From contig NZ_PVBM01000010.1 of assembly GCF_002968575.1 (NCBI RefSeq), positions 1 to 64,000 on the forward strand: DNA of 64,000 bases, given 5' to 3'. The position numbers were made by a program, and so were the translations under genes. This DNA is from Neorhizobium huautlense. GTDB taxonomy: Bacteria > Pseudomonadota > Alphaproteobacteria > Rhizobiales > Rhizobiaceae. This document shows, piece by piece, positions 34,495 to 43,986 of this stretch (position 1 is the first letter of the stretch; each line of letters starts with the position of its first letter). The notes below the pieces were generated by a model that made no database searches, was not told the DNA's origin, and saw nothing but the letters and a program-made list of their open reading frames with translations.

Positions 34495-36336
34495 TCAGAC
34501 GCGGGCGAGCACGTAGGTGCCGGGAGCATCGGCGATCGCATTCAGGGCAGAGCCGCCGGGCTTGCGTGCCGGAACCCGTTTGTCATCCTTGGCCTCGATC
34601 CATGCGTGCCAGTGCGGCCACCAGGAGCCCTTGGTCTCTTTGGCCTCGGCGGCCCAGTCCTCGTAATTTCCTTTCGCCTTGCCGCCCGTCCAATACTGAT
34701 ACTTCTGTTTGTCCGGCGGGTTCACGACACCGGCGATATGACCGGAACCGCTCAACACGAAATCAACAGGCCCGCCGAACAGCGATGAGCCCAGGAAAAC
34801 GGATTTCGGCGGTGCGATATGATCCTCGCGGGTAGCCAGATTATAGACCGGAACCTTGACATCCTTCAGCGAGATCACCTTGCCGCCAAGCGTCATTTCG
34901 CCTTTGCTGAGGGTGTTGTTCAGGTAGCAGTTTCGCAGATAATAGGCGTGATTGGCCGCCGCCATGCGGGTGGAGTCGGAGTTCCAGTAGAGCAGGTCGA
35001 AAGGCGCCGGTTCCTGGCCCTTGAGGTAATTGTTGACGACATAGGGCCAGATGAGTTCCGAAGCGCGCAGCATGTTGAAGGCGCTCGCCATCCTCGACCC
35101 TTCGAGGTAGCCGTCGGCCTTCATCTGCTTTTCGATCGCCGCAAGCTGCTCTTCGTCCACGAATACTTTGAGGTCGCCCGCATGAGTGAAGTCGACCTGG
35201 GTGGTGAGGAAGGTCGCCGAGGCAATCCGGCGGTTCTTTTCCTTCGCGTGGTAGGCGAGGGTCGCCGCAAGCAGGGTGCCGCCGACGCAATAGCCGATCG
35301 CGTTGACTTGGCGTTCGCCCGTCGCTTTCTCGACCGTTTCAAGCGCGAAATCGATCCCTTCACGCATATAGGACTCCCAGTCCTTCGTGGCGTGCCGCTC
35401 GTCCGGGTTGACCCAGGAGATCACGAAGACCGTGTGCCCTTGCTCGACGCACCACTTGATGAAGCTCTTCTGCGGATTGAGGTCGAGGATGTAGAACTTG
35501 TTGATCCAGGGCGGGCAGATGAGCAGCGGCCGCTTCAATACCGTGTCTGTGGTTGGCTCGTACTGAATGATCTCACAGACCTCGCTCTGGGCGATCACCT
35601 TGCCGGGTGTGAGCGCAAGATTGCGACCGATCGCAAACTGGGTGGCGTCGGTGTGGCGTAGCCGCAGTTCGCCACGCCCGGCGGCGATATCTTCGGCAAG
35701 CATCTTCATGCCTGCGACCAGATTGGCGCCGCTGGTTGCCACGGTCTCCCGGTAGACTTCCGGATTGGTGAGAGCGAAATTGACGGGCGAAAGCGCAGCC
35801 GTGATCTGCTTCACATAAAAGGCAGCCTTGTGTCTGGTGAAGTCGTCCAGCCCATCCGCCTCATCGACCAGTTTTTCCGCCCAGGACGCAGTGAGGAGAT
35901 AGACCTGCCGAAGGAAAGCGAAAAAGGGGTTTTTCACCCAGTCCGGGTCGGAGAAGCGCTTGTCTTTCGGCAGCGTCTCCGGTTCCATCGGTTGGCCTGA
36001 AAACTGGCTCAGGGTGCGCATCCATATGCCCATGTAACTGGAGAAGAGAAGCGTCTGGGCCTCCAGCGTCCGCTTCGGGTCTGAGATCCAGTACTCGATC
36101 ACCTTGGAGAGCGTCTTCACGAGGTCGGTCATCGGATCGGCGACCGAATCGACGATTTCTCCCCGTTCGCGGGGAGCGAGCCATTCGGAAGCCGCCTTGC
36201 CGAGATTTTCCAACGCGCGGGCAACATTCATTGCGAGCGCCTGTGGATCTTTGACCATGTAGGCCTCGACCGATTTGGGATCGAAACCCGGGAAATCGCG
36301 GCTGGTCTCGGCCTTGTCCTCGATCTTCTCCCCCAC
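34495..36336 (-). CDS. phaC: Class I poly(3-hydroxyalkanoate) synthase
   Basis: PhaC polymerises 3-hydroxybutyryl-CoA into PHB on storage granules. At about 613 residues it is a class I enzyme. The lipase-like box [13 protein letters not shown] carries the nucleophile Cys, and [11 protein letters not shown] and [13 protein letters not shown] carry the catalytic Asp and His. The start is inferred as GTG 36336, because GGGAGG lies six bases upstream; ATG 36378 is an alternative with a weak site. No phaA/phaB genes are adjacent; a phasin gene is at 57467. It is 12 bases from sfsA on the same strand. Confidence 0.95.
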   Translation of the reverse strand: MGEKIEDKAETSRDFPGFDPKSVEAYMVKDPQALAMNVARALENLGKAASEWLAPRERGEIVDSVADPMTDLVKTLSKVIEYWISDPKRTLEAQTLLFSSYMGIWMRTLSQFSGQPMEPETLPKDKRFSDPDWVKNPFFAFLRQVYLLTASWAEKLVDEADGLDDFTRHKAAFYVKQITAALSPVNFALTNPEVYRETVATSGANLVAGMKMLAEDIAAGRGELRLRHTDATQFAIGRNLALTPGKVIAQSEVCEIIQYEPTTDTVLKRPLLICPPWINKFYILDLNPQKSFIKWCVEQGHTVFVISWVNPDERHATKDWESYMREGIDFALETVEKATGERQVNAIGYCVGGTLLAATLAYHAKEKNRRIASATFLTTQVDFTHAGDLKVFVDEEQLAAIEKQMKADGYLEGSRMASAFNMLRASELIWPYVVNNYLKGQEPAPFDLLYWNSDSTRMAAANHAYYLRNCYLNNTLSKGEMTLGGKVISLKDVKVPVYNLATREDHIAPPKSVFLGSSLFGGPVDFVLSGSGHIAGVVNPPDKQKYQYWTGGKAKGNYEDWAAEAKETKGSWWPHWHAWIEAKDDKRVPARKPGGSALNAIADAPGTYVLARV

Positions 36337-36457
36337 GTGCGGCCTCCCACTGGTTGTCGTTTGTTTTCGTTTGTACATTGTGCCTGAAAGCGAATACAAG
36401 TGCCAGCGATCGCTGCTATCGGGCAGATGTTGCCGGCGCGGAAACTGGGTTAGGGAA

Positions 36458-36862
36458 ATGGAAAAACTGAGGCATCGGGTTATAGGCTTACCGCTTTTTC
36501 TGGGTCTTGGCGCGTTGCCTTTCGTGCTTGCCGGCTGCAACAGCAACACCTTTGCTCTTGACGACGGCATTCCAAACACCCCGCCGCCAGCCGTCATAGC
36601 GCAATCAAAGACGTCGCCGCCGCCCGGTCCCCTGACCAAGAGGAATACCGGCACCTATCCGACCTTCGATCCGACGCTAACGGCCGCGGCCGAGCAGATC
36701 GAAGATCAGGACTATCAGAAGGCGGAGCCCCGTCTGGCTGCCCTTGCCCGCGCCCGCAAGGCAGGCGCGATTTCCGAGGCCGAGTATCAACGGCGCGTTG
36801 CCGAATACCGCAAGCTGGCTGCCGAGCACGGCAAGGACGCGCTGGCAAATATCGCCAATTAG
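36458..36862 (+). CDS. Lipoprotein with C-terminal SHOCT-like helix
   Basis: A 134-residue lipoprotein. The signal peptide ends in the lipobox VLAGC (Cys near residue 27), followed by a Pro-rich linker and a C-terminal helical segment ([29 protein letters not shown]) that resembles a SHOCT domain. AGGGA lies before ATG 36458. It is divergent from phaC. The function is unknown; a Pro-rich linker suggests that it spans part of the periplasm. Confidence 0.8.
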   Translation: MEKLRHRVIGLPLFLGLGALPFVLAGCNSNTFALDDGIPNTPPPAVIAQSKTSPPPGPLTKRNTGTYPTFDPTLTAAAEQIEDQDYQKAEPRLAALARARKAGAISEAEYQRRVAEYRKLAAEHGKDALANIAN

Positions 36863-36960
36863 CGCTTGCGTTTCGGGCCGTTTGGCCGCAAAGCACAAAT
36901 CGCCTAAGATGCGCCATGAAGCGGGATAACGCCTGTTTCGCATCTACCTTGGGGAGACAC

Positions 36961-38178
36961 ATGGAAGAGTTTCATAAAGTCCGGCGCCTGCCGCCATACG
37001 TTTTCGAACAGGTCAACCGTTTGAAGGCGAGCGCGCGAGCGGGCGGGGCGGACATTATCGATCTCGGCATGGGCAACCCCGACCTCCCGACGCCGAAGGC
37101 GATCGTCGACAAGCTCTGCGAAGTGGTCCAAGACCCTCGCACCCATCGGTATTCGTCGTCCAAGGGTATTCCCGGTCTGCGCCGCGCACAGGCCGCCTAT
37201 TATGCGCGCCGTTTCGGGGTCAAGCTGAACCCGGATACGCAGGTCGTGGCGACGCTCGGCTCGAAGGAAGGCTTTGCCAACATGGCGCAGGCGATCACCG
37301 CGCCCGGCGACGTGATTCTCTGCCCGAACCCGACTTATCCGATCCACGCCTTCGGTTTTCTGATGGCTGGCGGCGTGATCCGCTCGATGTCGGTGGAACC
37401 GGACGAGACATTTTTTCCGCCGCTCGAACGTGCAGTACGGCATTCGATCCCGAAGCCGCTGGCGCTGATCCTCAATTATCCGTCCAATCCGACGGCCCAC
37501 GTCGCTTCCCTGGATTTCTACAAGGACGTGATCAGCTTTGCGAAGAAGCACGATATCATCGTGCTTTCCGATCTTGCCTATTCGGAAATCTATTTTGAAG
37601 GTGAACCGCCGCCGTCCGTGCTGCAGGTGCCGGGTGCAATCGATATCGCCGTCGAATTCACGTCGATGTCGAAGACGTTCTCGATGCCGGGCTGGCGCAT
37701 GGGCTTCGCCGTCGGCAACGAGCGCCTGATCGCTGCGCTGACACGCGTGAAGTCCTATCTCGACTACGGTGCCTTCACGCCCATCCAGGTGGCCGCGACC
37801 CATGCGCTGAATGGCGACGGCTCGGATATCGCAGAGGTCCGCAATATCTACAAGCGGCGCCGCGACGTCATGGTCGACAGCTTCGGCAAGGCCGGTTTCG
37901 AAGTGCCGCCGCCTGCGGCGACCATGTTTGCCTGGGCGAAGATCCCGGAGAAGTTCCGCCATCTCGGTTCGCTGGAGTTTTCGAAGCTTCTCGTCGAAAA
38001 GGCGGACGTGGCAGTGGCACCGGGAATTGGTTTCGGCGAGCAGGGCGATGATTACGTCCGCCTGGCGCTCGTCGAAAACGAGCACCGCATTCGCCAGGCG
38101 GCGCGTAGCATCAAGAAATTCCTTTCGACGGCCGACGACACGATGCATAACGTGATTTCACTCAACACGCGCCGCTGA
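36961..38178 (+). CDS. PLP-dependent aminotransferase (AlaC-like)
   Basis: A 405-residue class I/II aminotransferase. The PLP lysine is Lys238 in SMSKTFSMPGWRMGF, with NPDLPTP, NPTYPIHAF and the substrate-carboxylate Arg in DYVRLALVENEHR. Homologues are annotated as AlaC alanine aminotransferase or, less securely, LL-diaminopimelate aminotransferase. GGGGAGA lies before ATG 36961. It is 63 bases before hom, a linkage common in rhizobia, suggesting a role in amino acid metabolism around aspartate/alanine. The exact donor cannot be assigned. Confidence 0.9.
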   Translation: MEEFHKVRRLPPYVFEQVNRLKASARAGGADIIDLGMGNPDLPTPKAIVDKLCEVVQDPRTHRYSSSKGIPGLRRAQAAYYARRFGVKLNPDTQVVATLGSKEGFANMAQAITAPGDVILCPNPTYPIHAFGFLMAGGVIRSMSVEPDETFFPPLERAVRHSIPKPLALILNYPSNPTAHVASLDFYKDVISFAKKHDIIVLSDLAYSEIYFEGEPPPSVLQVPGAIDIAVEFTSMSKTFSMPGWRMGFAVGNERLIAALTRVKSYLDYGAFTPIQVAATHALNGDGSDIAEVRNIYKRRRDVMVDSFGKAGFEVPPPAATMFAWAKIPEKFRHLGSLEFSKLLVEKADVAVAPGIGFGEQGDDYVRLALVENEHRIRQAARSIKKFLSTADDTMHNVISLNTRR

Positions 38179-38193
38179 TCCAATTGAATTTCC

Positions 38194-38213
38194 AGTGGCC
38201 CAGGCGGGCCACT
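38194..38213 (+). promoter_or_regulatory. Hairpin between aminotransferase and hom
   Basis: Perfect stem AGTGGCCC / GGGCCACT with an AGGC loop, 28 bases before the hom ATG. It lacks a T-run, so a weak attenuator or mRNA stabiliser is as likely as a terminator. Confidence 0.5.
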
Positions 38214-38241
38214 TATTCCCAATCAGTCAGGAAGAAAAGCC

Positions 38242-39564
38242 ATGGCAGATGCCCTTAAAGTCGGCATTGCGGGCCTCGGCACCGTGGGTGCCTCGCTCGT
38301 CCGGATCATCCAGAACCGTGCGAACGAACTCGCCGTCACGTGCGGCCGTGCAATTGAGATCACAGCGGTAACGGCTCGCGACAGGTCGCGGGATCGCGGC
38401 ATCGACATCTCGGGCATCGCCTGGTTCGATACGCCGGAAATGCTGGCCGCCGAAGCGGATATCGACGTCTTTGTAGAACTGATAGGTGGGGCGCAAGGTG
38501 CAGCCGCAAATTCGGTTCGCACGGCGCTGGAGCGGGGTCTCCATGTGGTGACGGCCAACAAGGCGCTTTTGGCGGCCTCCGGTGTCGAGCTCGCGGCGAT
38601 TGCGGAGGAAAAGAGCGTTCTCCTGAATTTCGAGGCGGCTGTCGCCGGCGGCATCCCGGTTATCAAGGCGCTTCGCGAGTCCTTGACGGGCAACACCGTC
38701 TCGCGCGTCTACGGCATCATGAACGGCACCTGCAACTACATCCTCACCCGGATGGAGAAGGAGGGGCTTTCCTTTGCCGATTGCCTGAAGGAGGCGCAGC
38801 GGCTGGGATATGCGGAGGCCGATCCTTCCTTTGACATTGAAGGCAACGATACCGCTCACAAGCTGGCGATCCTGACGACGCTCGCCTTCGGGACGAAGAT
38901 CGCAGCCGATGAGATCTATCTGGAGGGTATCACCAATATCTCGACCGAGGACATTCACGCTGCGGCCGATCTTGGATACCGGATCAAGCTTCTCGGCGTC
39001 GCCCAGAAAACCGATAGCGGCATTGAGCAGCGCGTGCATCCCACCATGGTGCCGTATGATACCGTGATTGCCCAGGTGGACGGCGTAACCAACGCGGTGG
39101 CGATCGAGTCCGACATTCTTGGCGAATTGCTGATGGTCGGCCCCGGCGCTGGCGGCAACGCAACGGCCTCTTCCGTGCTCGGCGATATTGCCGATATCGC
39201 CAAAAGCCAGCCGGGCGCCCAGCGGGTTCCCGTCCTCGGCACGCCGGCGGCCGCATTGGCGCCCTACCGTCGCGCCCAGATGCGCAGCCACGAAGGCGGC
39301 TATTTCATCCGCCTGACCGTTGCGGATCGTACTGGAGTCTTTGCAAGCATCGCAGCACGCATGGCGGAGAACAATATTTCGCTCGAATCGATCATGCAGC
39401 GCGCCAAGCCGGATGCGTCCGACGACACGTCCAAGACCATTATCCTCGTCACGCACGCGACAACGGAGGATTCTGTCCGGAAGGCCGTCGATGCGATCAA
39501 GGCCGAGAGTTATCTGGCCGGGGAACCGCAGGTGATTCGGATCGAACGGCCGAAAGCGTTCTGA
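38242..39564 (+). CDS. hom: Homoserine dehydrogenase
   Basis: Hom reduces aspartate semialdehyde to homoserine, the branch to threonine and methionine. The 440-residue protein has the NAD(P) motif GIAGLGTVGASLV at residues about 10-22, the catalytic region GIMNGTCNYILTRM (with the family GTxNYIL) and EADPSFDIEGNDTAHKLAIL, and a C-terminal ACT domain starting near GGYFIRLTVADRTGVFA that fits threonine feedback control. AGGAAGAAAAG lies before the ATG. Confidence 0.97.
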   Translation: MADALKVGIAGLGTVGASLVRIIQNRANELAVTCGRAIEITAVTARDRSRDRGIDISGIAWFDTPEMLAAEADIDVFVELIGGAQGAAANSVRTALERGLHVVTANKALLAASGVELAAIAEEKSVLLNFEAAVAGGIPVIKALRESLTGNTVSRVYGIMNGTCNYILTRMEKEGLSFADCLKEAQRLGYAEADPSFDIEGNDTAHKLAILTTLAFGTKIAADEIYLEGITNISTEDIHAAADLGYRIKLLGVAQKTDSGIEQRVHPTMVPYDTVIAQVDGVTNAVAIESDILGELLMVGPGAGGNATASSVLGDIADIAKSQPGAQRVPVLGTPAAALAPYRRAQMRSHEGGYFIRLTVADRTGVFASIAARMAENNISLESIMQRAKPDASDDTSKTIILVTHATTEDSVRKAVDAIKAESYLAGEPQVIRIERPKAF

Positions 39565-39744
39565 GATGGATGCACGACGGGAGCAAAGCGTCGCGTAGCC
39601 TGATCCGGCGCATGCCAGGGATCACGACAGCGGCGGCGCTCTTGTCCCGGTTCTGAAGGACCGGGACGCCCGCACGAACAGCAATCCGTTCACGCTCCTC
39701 GCAAATCGATTCCGATTTCGGTTGGAATGCGGTAGAAGCGGTCA
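39565..39744. other. Gap between hom and recJ
   Basis: 180 bases without a gene, holding a perfect hairpin GTCCCGGT / ACCGGGAC (39644-39651 with 39660-39667, 8-base loop). In several relatives a class II fructose-bisphosphatase gene (glpX) stands here; I see no trace of it. Confidence 0.5.
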
Positions 39745-41577
39745 ATGACCAGATTTATCTCCGCGCTTTCCTCGGCGGCGGAAACGGTTGATCCCGTGCC
39801 GCGCGCATTCCTTGGCGTCGAACGCTCCGCAAGCGACCAGCGCTGGATGTCGCGTCTCGACCAGGCAGCGCAAAACCGCGCCCTCGCCATCGCACAGATC
39901 CACGGCATTCCCGACCTCGTCGCTCGCGTACTGGCGGGACGCGGCGTTTCCCTCGACGATGCACCGGCGTTCCTGGACCCGACTATCCGCTCGCTGATGC
40001 CCGAGCCCTACACGCTGACTGATTGCGAAAAGGCGGTTGGCCGTATTGCCGAGGCGATCGCGAAGCGCCAGAAGGTCGCGATCTTCGGAGACTACGACGT
40101 CGACGGTGCGGCGTCCTCCGCGCTGCTTTACCGCTTTCTGCAGCATTTCGGCGTCGAGGCCGAGATCTATATTCCTGATCGCATTTTCGAGGGCTACGGA
40201 CCGAATCCGGCAGCGATCCGCCAACTGATCGCCAATGGCGCGGGACTGATCGTCACGGTCGATTGCGGTTCCACCAGTTTCGACGCACTGGCCGCGGCGC
40301 GCGAAGAGGGCTGCGACGTCGTCGTCATCGACCACCATCAACTCGGCCATGAGCTGCCGCCCTGTCTCGCGCTCGTTAATCCCAATCGCGAGGATGACCT
40401 GTCGGGCCAGGGGCATCTCTGCGCCGCGGGCGTCGTCTTCATGGTGCTTGTCGCGGCGGCTCGGCATTTGCGGCAACTGGGTGATTCTCGTGCCAAATCG
40501 CTTGATCTGCTCGGCTGGCTGGACATCGTGGCACTTGCCACTGTCTGCGATGTGGTGCCGCTGAAGGGGCTCAACCGCGCCTATGTGGTCAAGGGTTTGA
40601 TCGCAGCGCGCCACATGGACAATGCAGGGCTTGCCGCACTTTTTCGCAAGGCGGGGCTCGGCGGGCCGGTGACGCCCTATCATTTTGGCTTCCTGATCGG
40701 CCCGCGCATCAATGCGGGCGGACGCATCGGCGATGCAGCGCTTGGAAGCCGGCTTCTGACGCTCGACGATGCGATCGAGGCAGAAGAGATCGCCGGTAGG
40801 CTGGACGACCTGAACCGCGAGCGGCAGGCCATGGAAGCGGCCATGCTGGCCGAAGCGGAAGCGGAGGTACTAGCGGAATACGGGACAGGCGAGGGCGCCT
40901 GCGTCATCGTCACCGCGCGTGAGAACTGGCATCCCGGTATCGTCGGCCTGATCGCCGCGCGGCTGAAGGAAAAGTTCAAGCGGCCAGCCTTCGCGATTGC
41001 CTTTGATCCCTCCGGCAAGGGTACGGGTTCCGGCCGCTCGATCAACGGTTTCGACATGGGCCGGATGGTGCGGGCCGCAGTCGAGGCCGGGCTCTTGATG
41101 AAGGGCGGCGGTCACGCCATGGCCGCAGGCCTGACGGTCGAGCGGGTCAATCTCGGCCGCCTGCGGGCGTTCTTCGAGGAGACGGCCGGTGAAGCCGTGC
41201 CTTCGTTGGTTGCCAATCATGTGCTGAAGATCGACGGGGCCTTGTCGGCCTCAGGCGCGACATTGGAGCTCTTCGATCTTCTCGAACAGGCAGGCCCCTA
41301 TGGATCCGGCCATCCCCAGCCGATCTTCGCAATCCCGGCGCATAGACTGAAGGACGCGCGTCTCGTCGGTACGGCGCATATCAAGGTGACGCTGGAAGCG
41401 GCGGATGGGACGCGTCTGGAGGGTATCGCCTTCCGCGCGGCCGAAACGCCGCTTGGCAATATGCTCCTCAATTCCCGCGGATCGCAGATACACGCCGCCG
41501 GTTGCCTTAGCGCGGATCACTGGCAGGGCCATCGTCGAATCCAGCTCCGTCTTCTCGATGCAGTGAAGGCTGCTTGA
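39745..41577 (+). CDS. recJ: Single-strand-specific exonuclease RecJ
   Basis: RecJ is a 5'-3' single-strand DNA exonuclease in recombination and mismatch repair. The 610-residue protein shows the DHH phosphoesterase motifs: IFGDYDVDGAASSALL (motif I), VTVDCGSTSFDAL (II), VVIDHHQLGHELP (III) and the downstream DHHA1-type motif KGGGHAMAAG. Conserved NAGGRIGDAALG is also present. It starts at 39745 without a strong ribosome site. It is about 30-40 residues longer than the E. coli form, partly at the N-terminus. Confidence 0.96.
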   Translation: MTRFISALSSAAETVDPVPRAFLGVERSASDQRWMSRLDQAAQNRALAIAQIHGIPDLVARVLAGRGVSLDDAPAFLDPTIRSLMPEPYTLTDCEKAVGRIAEAIAKRQKVAIFGDYDVDGAASSALLYRFLQHFGVEAEIYIPDRIFEGYGPNPAAIRQLIANGAGLIVTVDCGSTSFDALAAAREEGCDVVVIDHHQLGHELPPCLALVNPNREDDLSGQGHLCAAGVVFMVLVAAARHLRQLGDSRAKSLDLLGWLDIVALATVCDVVPLKGLNRAYVVKGLIAARHMDNAGLAALFRKAGLGGPVTPYHFGFLIGPRINAGGRIGDAALGSRLLTLDDAIEAEEIAGRLDDLNRERQAMEAAMLAEAEAEVLAEYGTGEGACVIVTARENWHPGIVGLIAARLKEKFKRPAFAIAFDPSGKGTGSGRSINGFDMGRMVRAAVEAGLLMKGGGHAMAAGLTVERVNLGRLRAFFEETAGEAVPSLVANHVLKIDGALSASGATLELFDLLEQAGPYGSGHPQPIFAIPAHRLKDARLVGTAHIKVTLEAADGTRLEGIAFRAAETPLGNMLLNSRGSQIHAAGCLSADHWQGHRRIQLRLLDAVKAA

Positions 41578-41610
41578 GAGGCATTCTTCCGGATTGTGGA
41601 GAGAAGGAAG

Positions 41611-41685
41611 TGGCACGCCCTAGGGGAGTCGAACCCCTCTTCCCAGAATGAAAATCTGGTGTCCTAACCGATAGACGAAGGGCGC
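41611..41685 (-). tRNA. tRNA-Glu (UUC), copy 1
   Basis: A 75-base minus-strand tRNA with encoded CCA. The anticodon arm CCAGA-TTTTCAT-TCTGG gives anticodon TTC. The promoter is at 41707-41735. The sequence is identical to copy 2. Confidence 0.97.
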
Positions 41686-41706
41686 CTGCGCTTCGTGGTG
41701 GCGCCC

Positions 41707-41735
41707 TTATAGAGAGGTGTTTTCTTTCCCGCAAG
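41707..41735 (-). promoter_or_regulatory. Promoter of tRNA-Glu copy 1
   Basis: On the minus strand, CTTGCG (41730-41735) and CTATAA (41707-41712) are 17 bases apart, close to the rhizobial CTTGAC/CTATAT consensus. Confidence 0.65.
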
Positions 41736-41845
41736 CGCAAATTTCATGTTTTTGCACATCGCAAATGCGAAAAACCATGGTGTGCAAAATGCACCCGCGA
41801 GACGGGTCAGAATGCATAGATAACAATGACTTAGGGAAAAAGAAG

Positions 41846-41920
41846 TGGCACGCCCTAGGGGAGTCGAACCCCTCTTCCCAGAATGAAAATCTGGTGTCCT
41901 AACCGATAGACGAAGGGCGC
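41846..41920 (-). tRNA. tRNA-Glu (UUC), copy 2
   Basis: Identical in sequence to copy 1, with its own copy of the promoter at 41942-41970. The two units are spaced by 235 bases. Confidence 0.97.
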
Positions 41921-41941
41921 CTGCGCTTCGTGGTGGCGCCC

Positions 41942-41970
41942 TTATAGAGAGGGGATTTCTTTCCCGCAAG
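41942..41970 (-). promoter_or_regulatory. Promoter of tRNA-Glu copy 2
   Basis: On the minus strand, CTTGCG (41965-41970) and CTATAA (41942-41947) are 17 bases apart. Leader and promoter match copy 1 except for a few bases. Confidence 0.65.
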
Positions 41971-42044
41971 CGCCAAAATCATCTTTTTCGCAAAAAAATG
42001 ACAGCTGCTTGCGGATTCGGTCGTTCTCCGAAAAACCGTAAGAA

Positions 42045-42653
42045 TCAGCAGCTTACCGAATTTCCTTGTTCGTCGGCGCTGCAAGCCGCCGCCGGTGCCG
42101 GCTGCTGCATGCTGTAGACGCTGGAAGCCACGGCGTTGAAGTTGCGCCTCGGCAGTTCTGCTGGGACGGGACCGCTTGCAGATGGTTCGGTCGAGAGTGC
42201 CGGCGGATTGGTGGAAAAGATCGTGCCGCTGCCGGCGCGTACCCCGGTCGGCTGCGTGACGAGGCCTGCGATGGAGGTTGGTTGACTGGGCGCCGGCGGA
42301 AAGGCGCCCTCGGCCCCCGGGAGGGCCGTGGCAGCCTCTGGCGCGGACTGGGCGGTATGCGCCTCTTGACTGGCCGCCCTGGAGATCGCCGGATCGACAT
42401 AAAGGTTCGAGGCCGTGGCGCCACCCTTAGCGAGAATTCCCTTGGCGCTGGCCGGGCTGGCAGGTTGAACCTGCGGCCCATCGGCATCGGCGGTTTTCTT
42501 CATCGTGTTGCAGCCGGCCAGCGTCAGCGCACCCAGGCACGTGGCTGCCGCCAGCATCGCCCAGCGGATGTTTGAAGCAAATTTGGTTGTTGGCAAAGGT
42601 TGCCCCATCGGCTCTTTCGCGCGCATCATGCCGCGAATCATATGTTCGAGCAT
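42045..42653 (-). CDS. Lipoprotein of unknown function, Pro/Ala/Ser-rich
   Basis: A 202-residue protein with a membrane-like segment and lipobox ALTLAGC (Cys at about residue 48 from the annotated start, nearer 33 from ATG 42608). The mature part is low-complexity, rich in Ala, Pro and Ser, with few predicted structured segments. The start is uncertain between 42653, 42641 and 42608; the last gives a normal-length signal peptide. No family is recognised. It ends with two cysteines (AAACSADEQGNSVSC). Confidence 0.6.
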   Translation of the reverse strand: MLEHMIRGMMRAKEPMGQPLPTTKFASNIRWAMLAAATCLGALTLAGCNTMKKTADADGPQVQPASPASAKGILAKGGATASNLYVDPAISRAASQEAHTAQSAPEAATALPGAEGAFPPAPSQPTSIAGLVTQPTGVRAGSGTIFSTNPPALSTEPSASGPVPAELPRRNFNAVASSVYSMQQPAPAAACSADEQGNSVSC

Positions 42654-42768
42654 CTCTGCGAATCAGGACGGGGGCAAGCGGCGCGACGGCATGTTGCCGT
42701 CGCGAGGTCAGCTTGGGACAAGCTTGCATTTCGGCTGGCGCGGCGGCATGAGCGCCGCGCCACGATTG

Positions 42769-43209
42769 TTACCAGGCGCCGGTATTCGGCATCGATGCCC
42801 AGGGTTCGGCGATGGGCAGGCTCTCGCCCTTCTGGAGAAGTTCGATCGATATGCCGTCGGGCGAACGGATAAAGGCCATGCGGCCTTCACGCGGGGGACG
42901 GTTGATGGTGATGCCGCTGTCCTGCAGATGTTTGCAGAGGTCGTAGATATTGTCGACCTCATAGGCAAGGTGACCGAAATTGCGTCCGCCTGTATAATCC
43001 TCCGTGTCCCAGTTGTAGGTGAGCTCGAGACAAGGGGCCTGGTTCTGTTTGGCGGCGTCAACGTCGTCGCGGGCTGCGAGGAAGACCAGCGTGAAGCGGC
43101 CCTTCTCGTTTTCGATGCGGCGGATTTCATCCAGTCCGAATACGGTTTTGTAGAAATGAAGCGAAGCATCCAGGTCTTTGACCCGAACCATGGTATGAAG
43201 ATAGCGCAT
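42769..43209 (-). CDS. gloA: Lactoylglutathione lyase (glyoxalase I)
   Basis: GloA converts the methylglyoxal-glutathione adduct to lactoylglutathione. The 146-residue VOC protein keeps all four metal ligands seen in the E. coli enzyme: His5 ([10 protein letters not shown]), Glu in CLELTYNW, His in NFGHLAYEV and Glu in [10 protein letters not shown]. Start 43209 has GAGGGAG upstream; a longer in-frame start lacks one. Neighbouring genes give no further context. Confidence 0.94.
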   Translation of the reverse strand: MRYLHTMVRVKDLDASLHFYKTVFGLDEIRRIENEKGRFTLVFLAARDDVDAAKQNQAPCLELTYNWDTEDYTGGRNFGHLAYEVDNIYDLCKHLQDSGITINRPPREGRMAFIRSPDGISIELLQKGESLPIAEPWASMPNTGAW

Positions 43210-43407
43210 TAAGACGTCTCCCTCGGGTAAACACCGAAGGGATATGGCGCAGACGCCAGCCTGGAGCAAGCCACCTTCAATAGACATCAGGGTGGATAAA
43301 GCCGAGACGGGGGCTTGCGCTGTAGGGTTAGCGGGATGTTAATCTACTCGCTAAGAATCAGTTAAAACCGTCATGTCGTAACGCGTAATCTGAGGGGCCG
43401 GAAGGAT

Positions 43408-43986
43408 ATGGCAGACAGGATGTCATCGAAGGGCGTTGCCGGTTTCGAGGAGCTTTCGGGTGAGCCGGTTGAGCTGATCGAGATCACCGGTGTCGTCAAA
43501 TGGTTCGACGTGGCCAAGGGGTTCGGCTTCATCGTTCCGGACAATGGCATGCAGGACGTTCTCTTGCATGTCACGTGCCTGAGGCGTGACGGATACCAGA
43601 CGATCCTGGAGGGTACGCGGATCGTGGCGATGATCCAGAAGCGGGATCGCGGCTACCAGGCCTTCCGTATCCTTTCCATGGATCAGTCGACGGCCGTCCA
43701 CCCTTCCCAGCTTCCGCCGGTCCGAACCCATGTGCAGGTGACGCCGACCAGCGGCCTTGAACGCGCACTGGTCAAATGGTTCAATCGCACCAAGGGTTTC
43801 GGCTTTTTGACGCGGGGCGAGGGGACAGAGGATATTTTTGTCCACATGGAGACGCTTCGCCGCTTCGGCCTGACGGAGCTGCGCCCAGGGCAGGTGGTGC
43901 TGGTGCGCTTCGGACCCGGCGACAAGGGGTTGATGGCGGCCGAGATCCACCCCGACAATCCTAATCCCGTGAGCCGGTCGCACTGA
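43408..43986 (+). CDS. Double cold-shock-domain protein
   Basis: A 192-residue protein with two cold-shock domains. Each has the RNA-binding pair of motifs: VVKWFDVAKGFGFIVP (residues about 29-44) and VLLHVT in the first, LVKWFNRTKGFGFLTR (about 119-134) and IFVHMETLRRFG in the second. Double-CSD proteins are common in rhizobia and are distinct from single-domain CspA. GGAAGG lies before the ATG. Its stop overlaps the next start (TGATG), so it is coupled to the DUF192 gene. Confidence 0.94.
   Translation: MADRMSSKGVAGFEELSGEPVELIEITGVVKWFDVAKGFGFIVPDNGMQDVLLHVTCLRRDGYQTILEGTRIVAMIQKRDRGYQAFRILSMDQSTAVHPSQLPPVRTHVQVTPTSGLERALVKWFNRTKGFGFLTRGEGTEDIFVHMETLRRFGLTELRPGQVVLVRFGPGDKGLMAAEIHPDNPNPVSRSH

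Larger units (their letters stand above)
41606..41985 (-). repeat. Tandem direct repeat containing tRNA-Glu and promoter
   Basis: Two units, about 41606-41745 and 41841-41980, share tRNA, leader and promoter almost base for base (period 235). The DNA between them (about 41750-41840) is unique. Confidence 0.85.
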
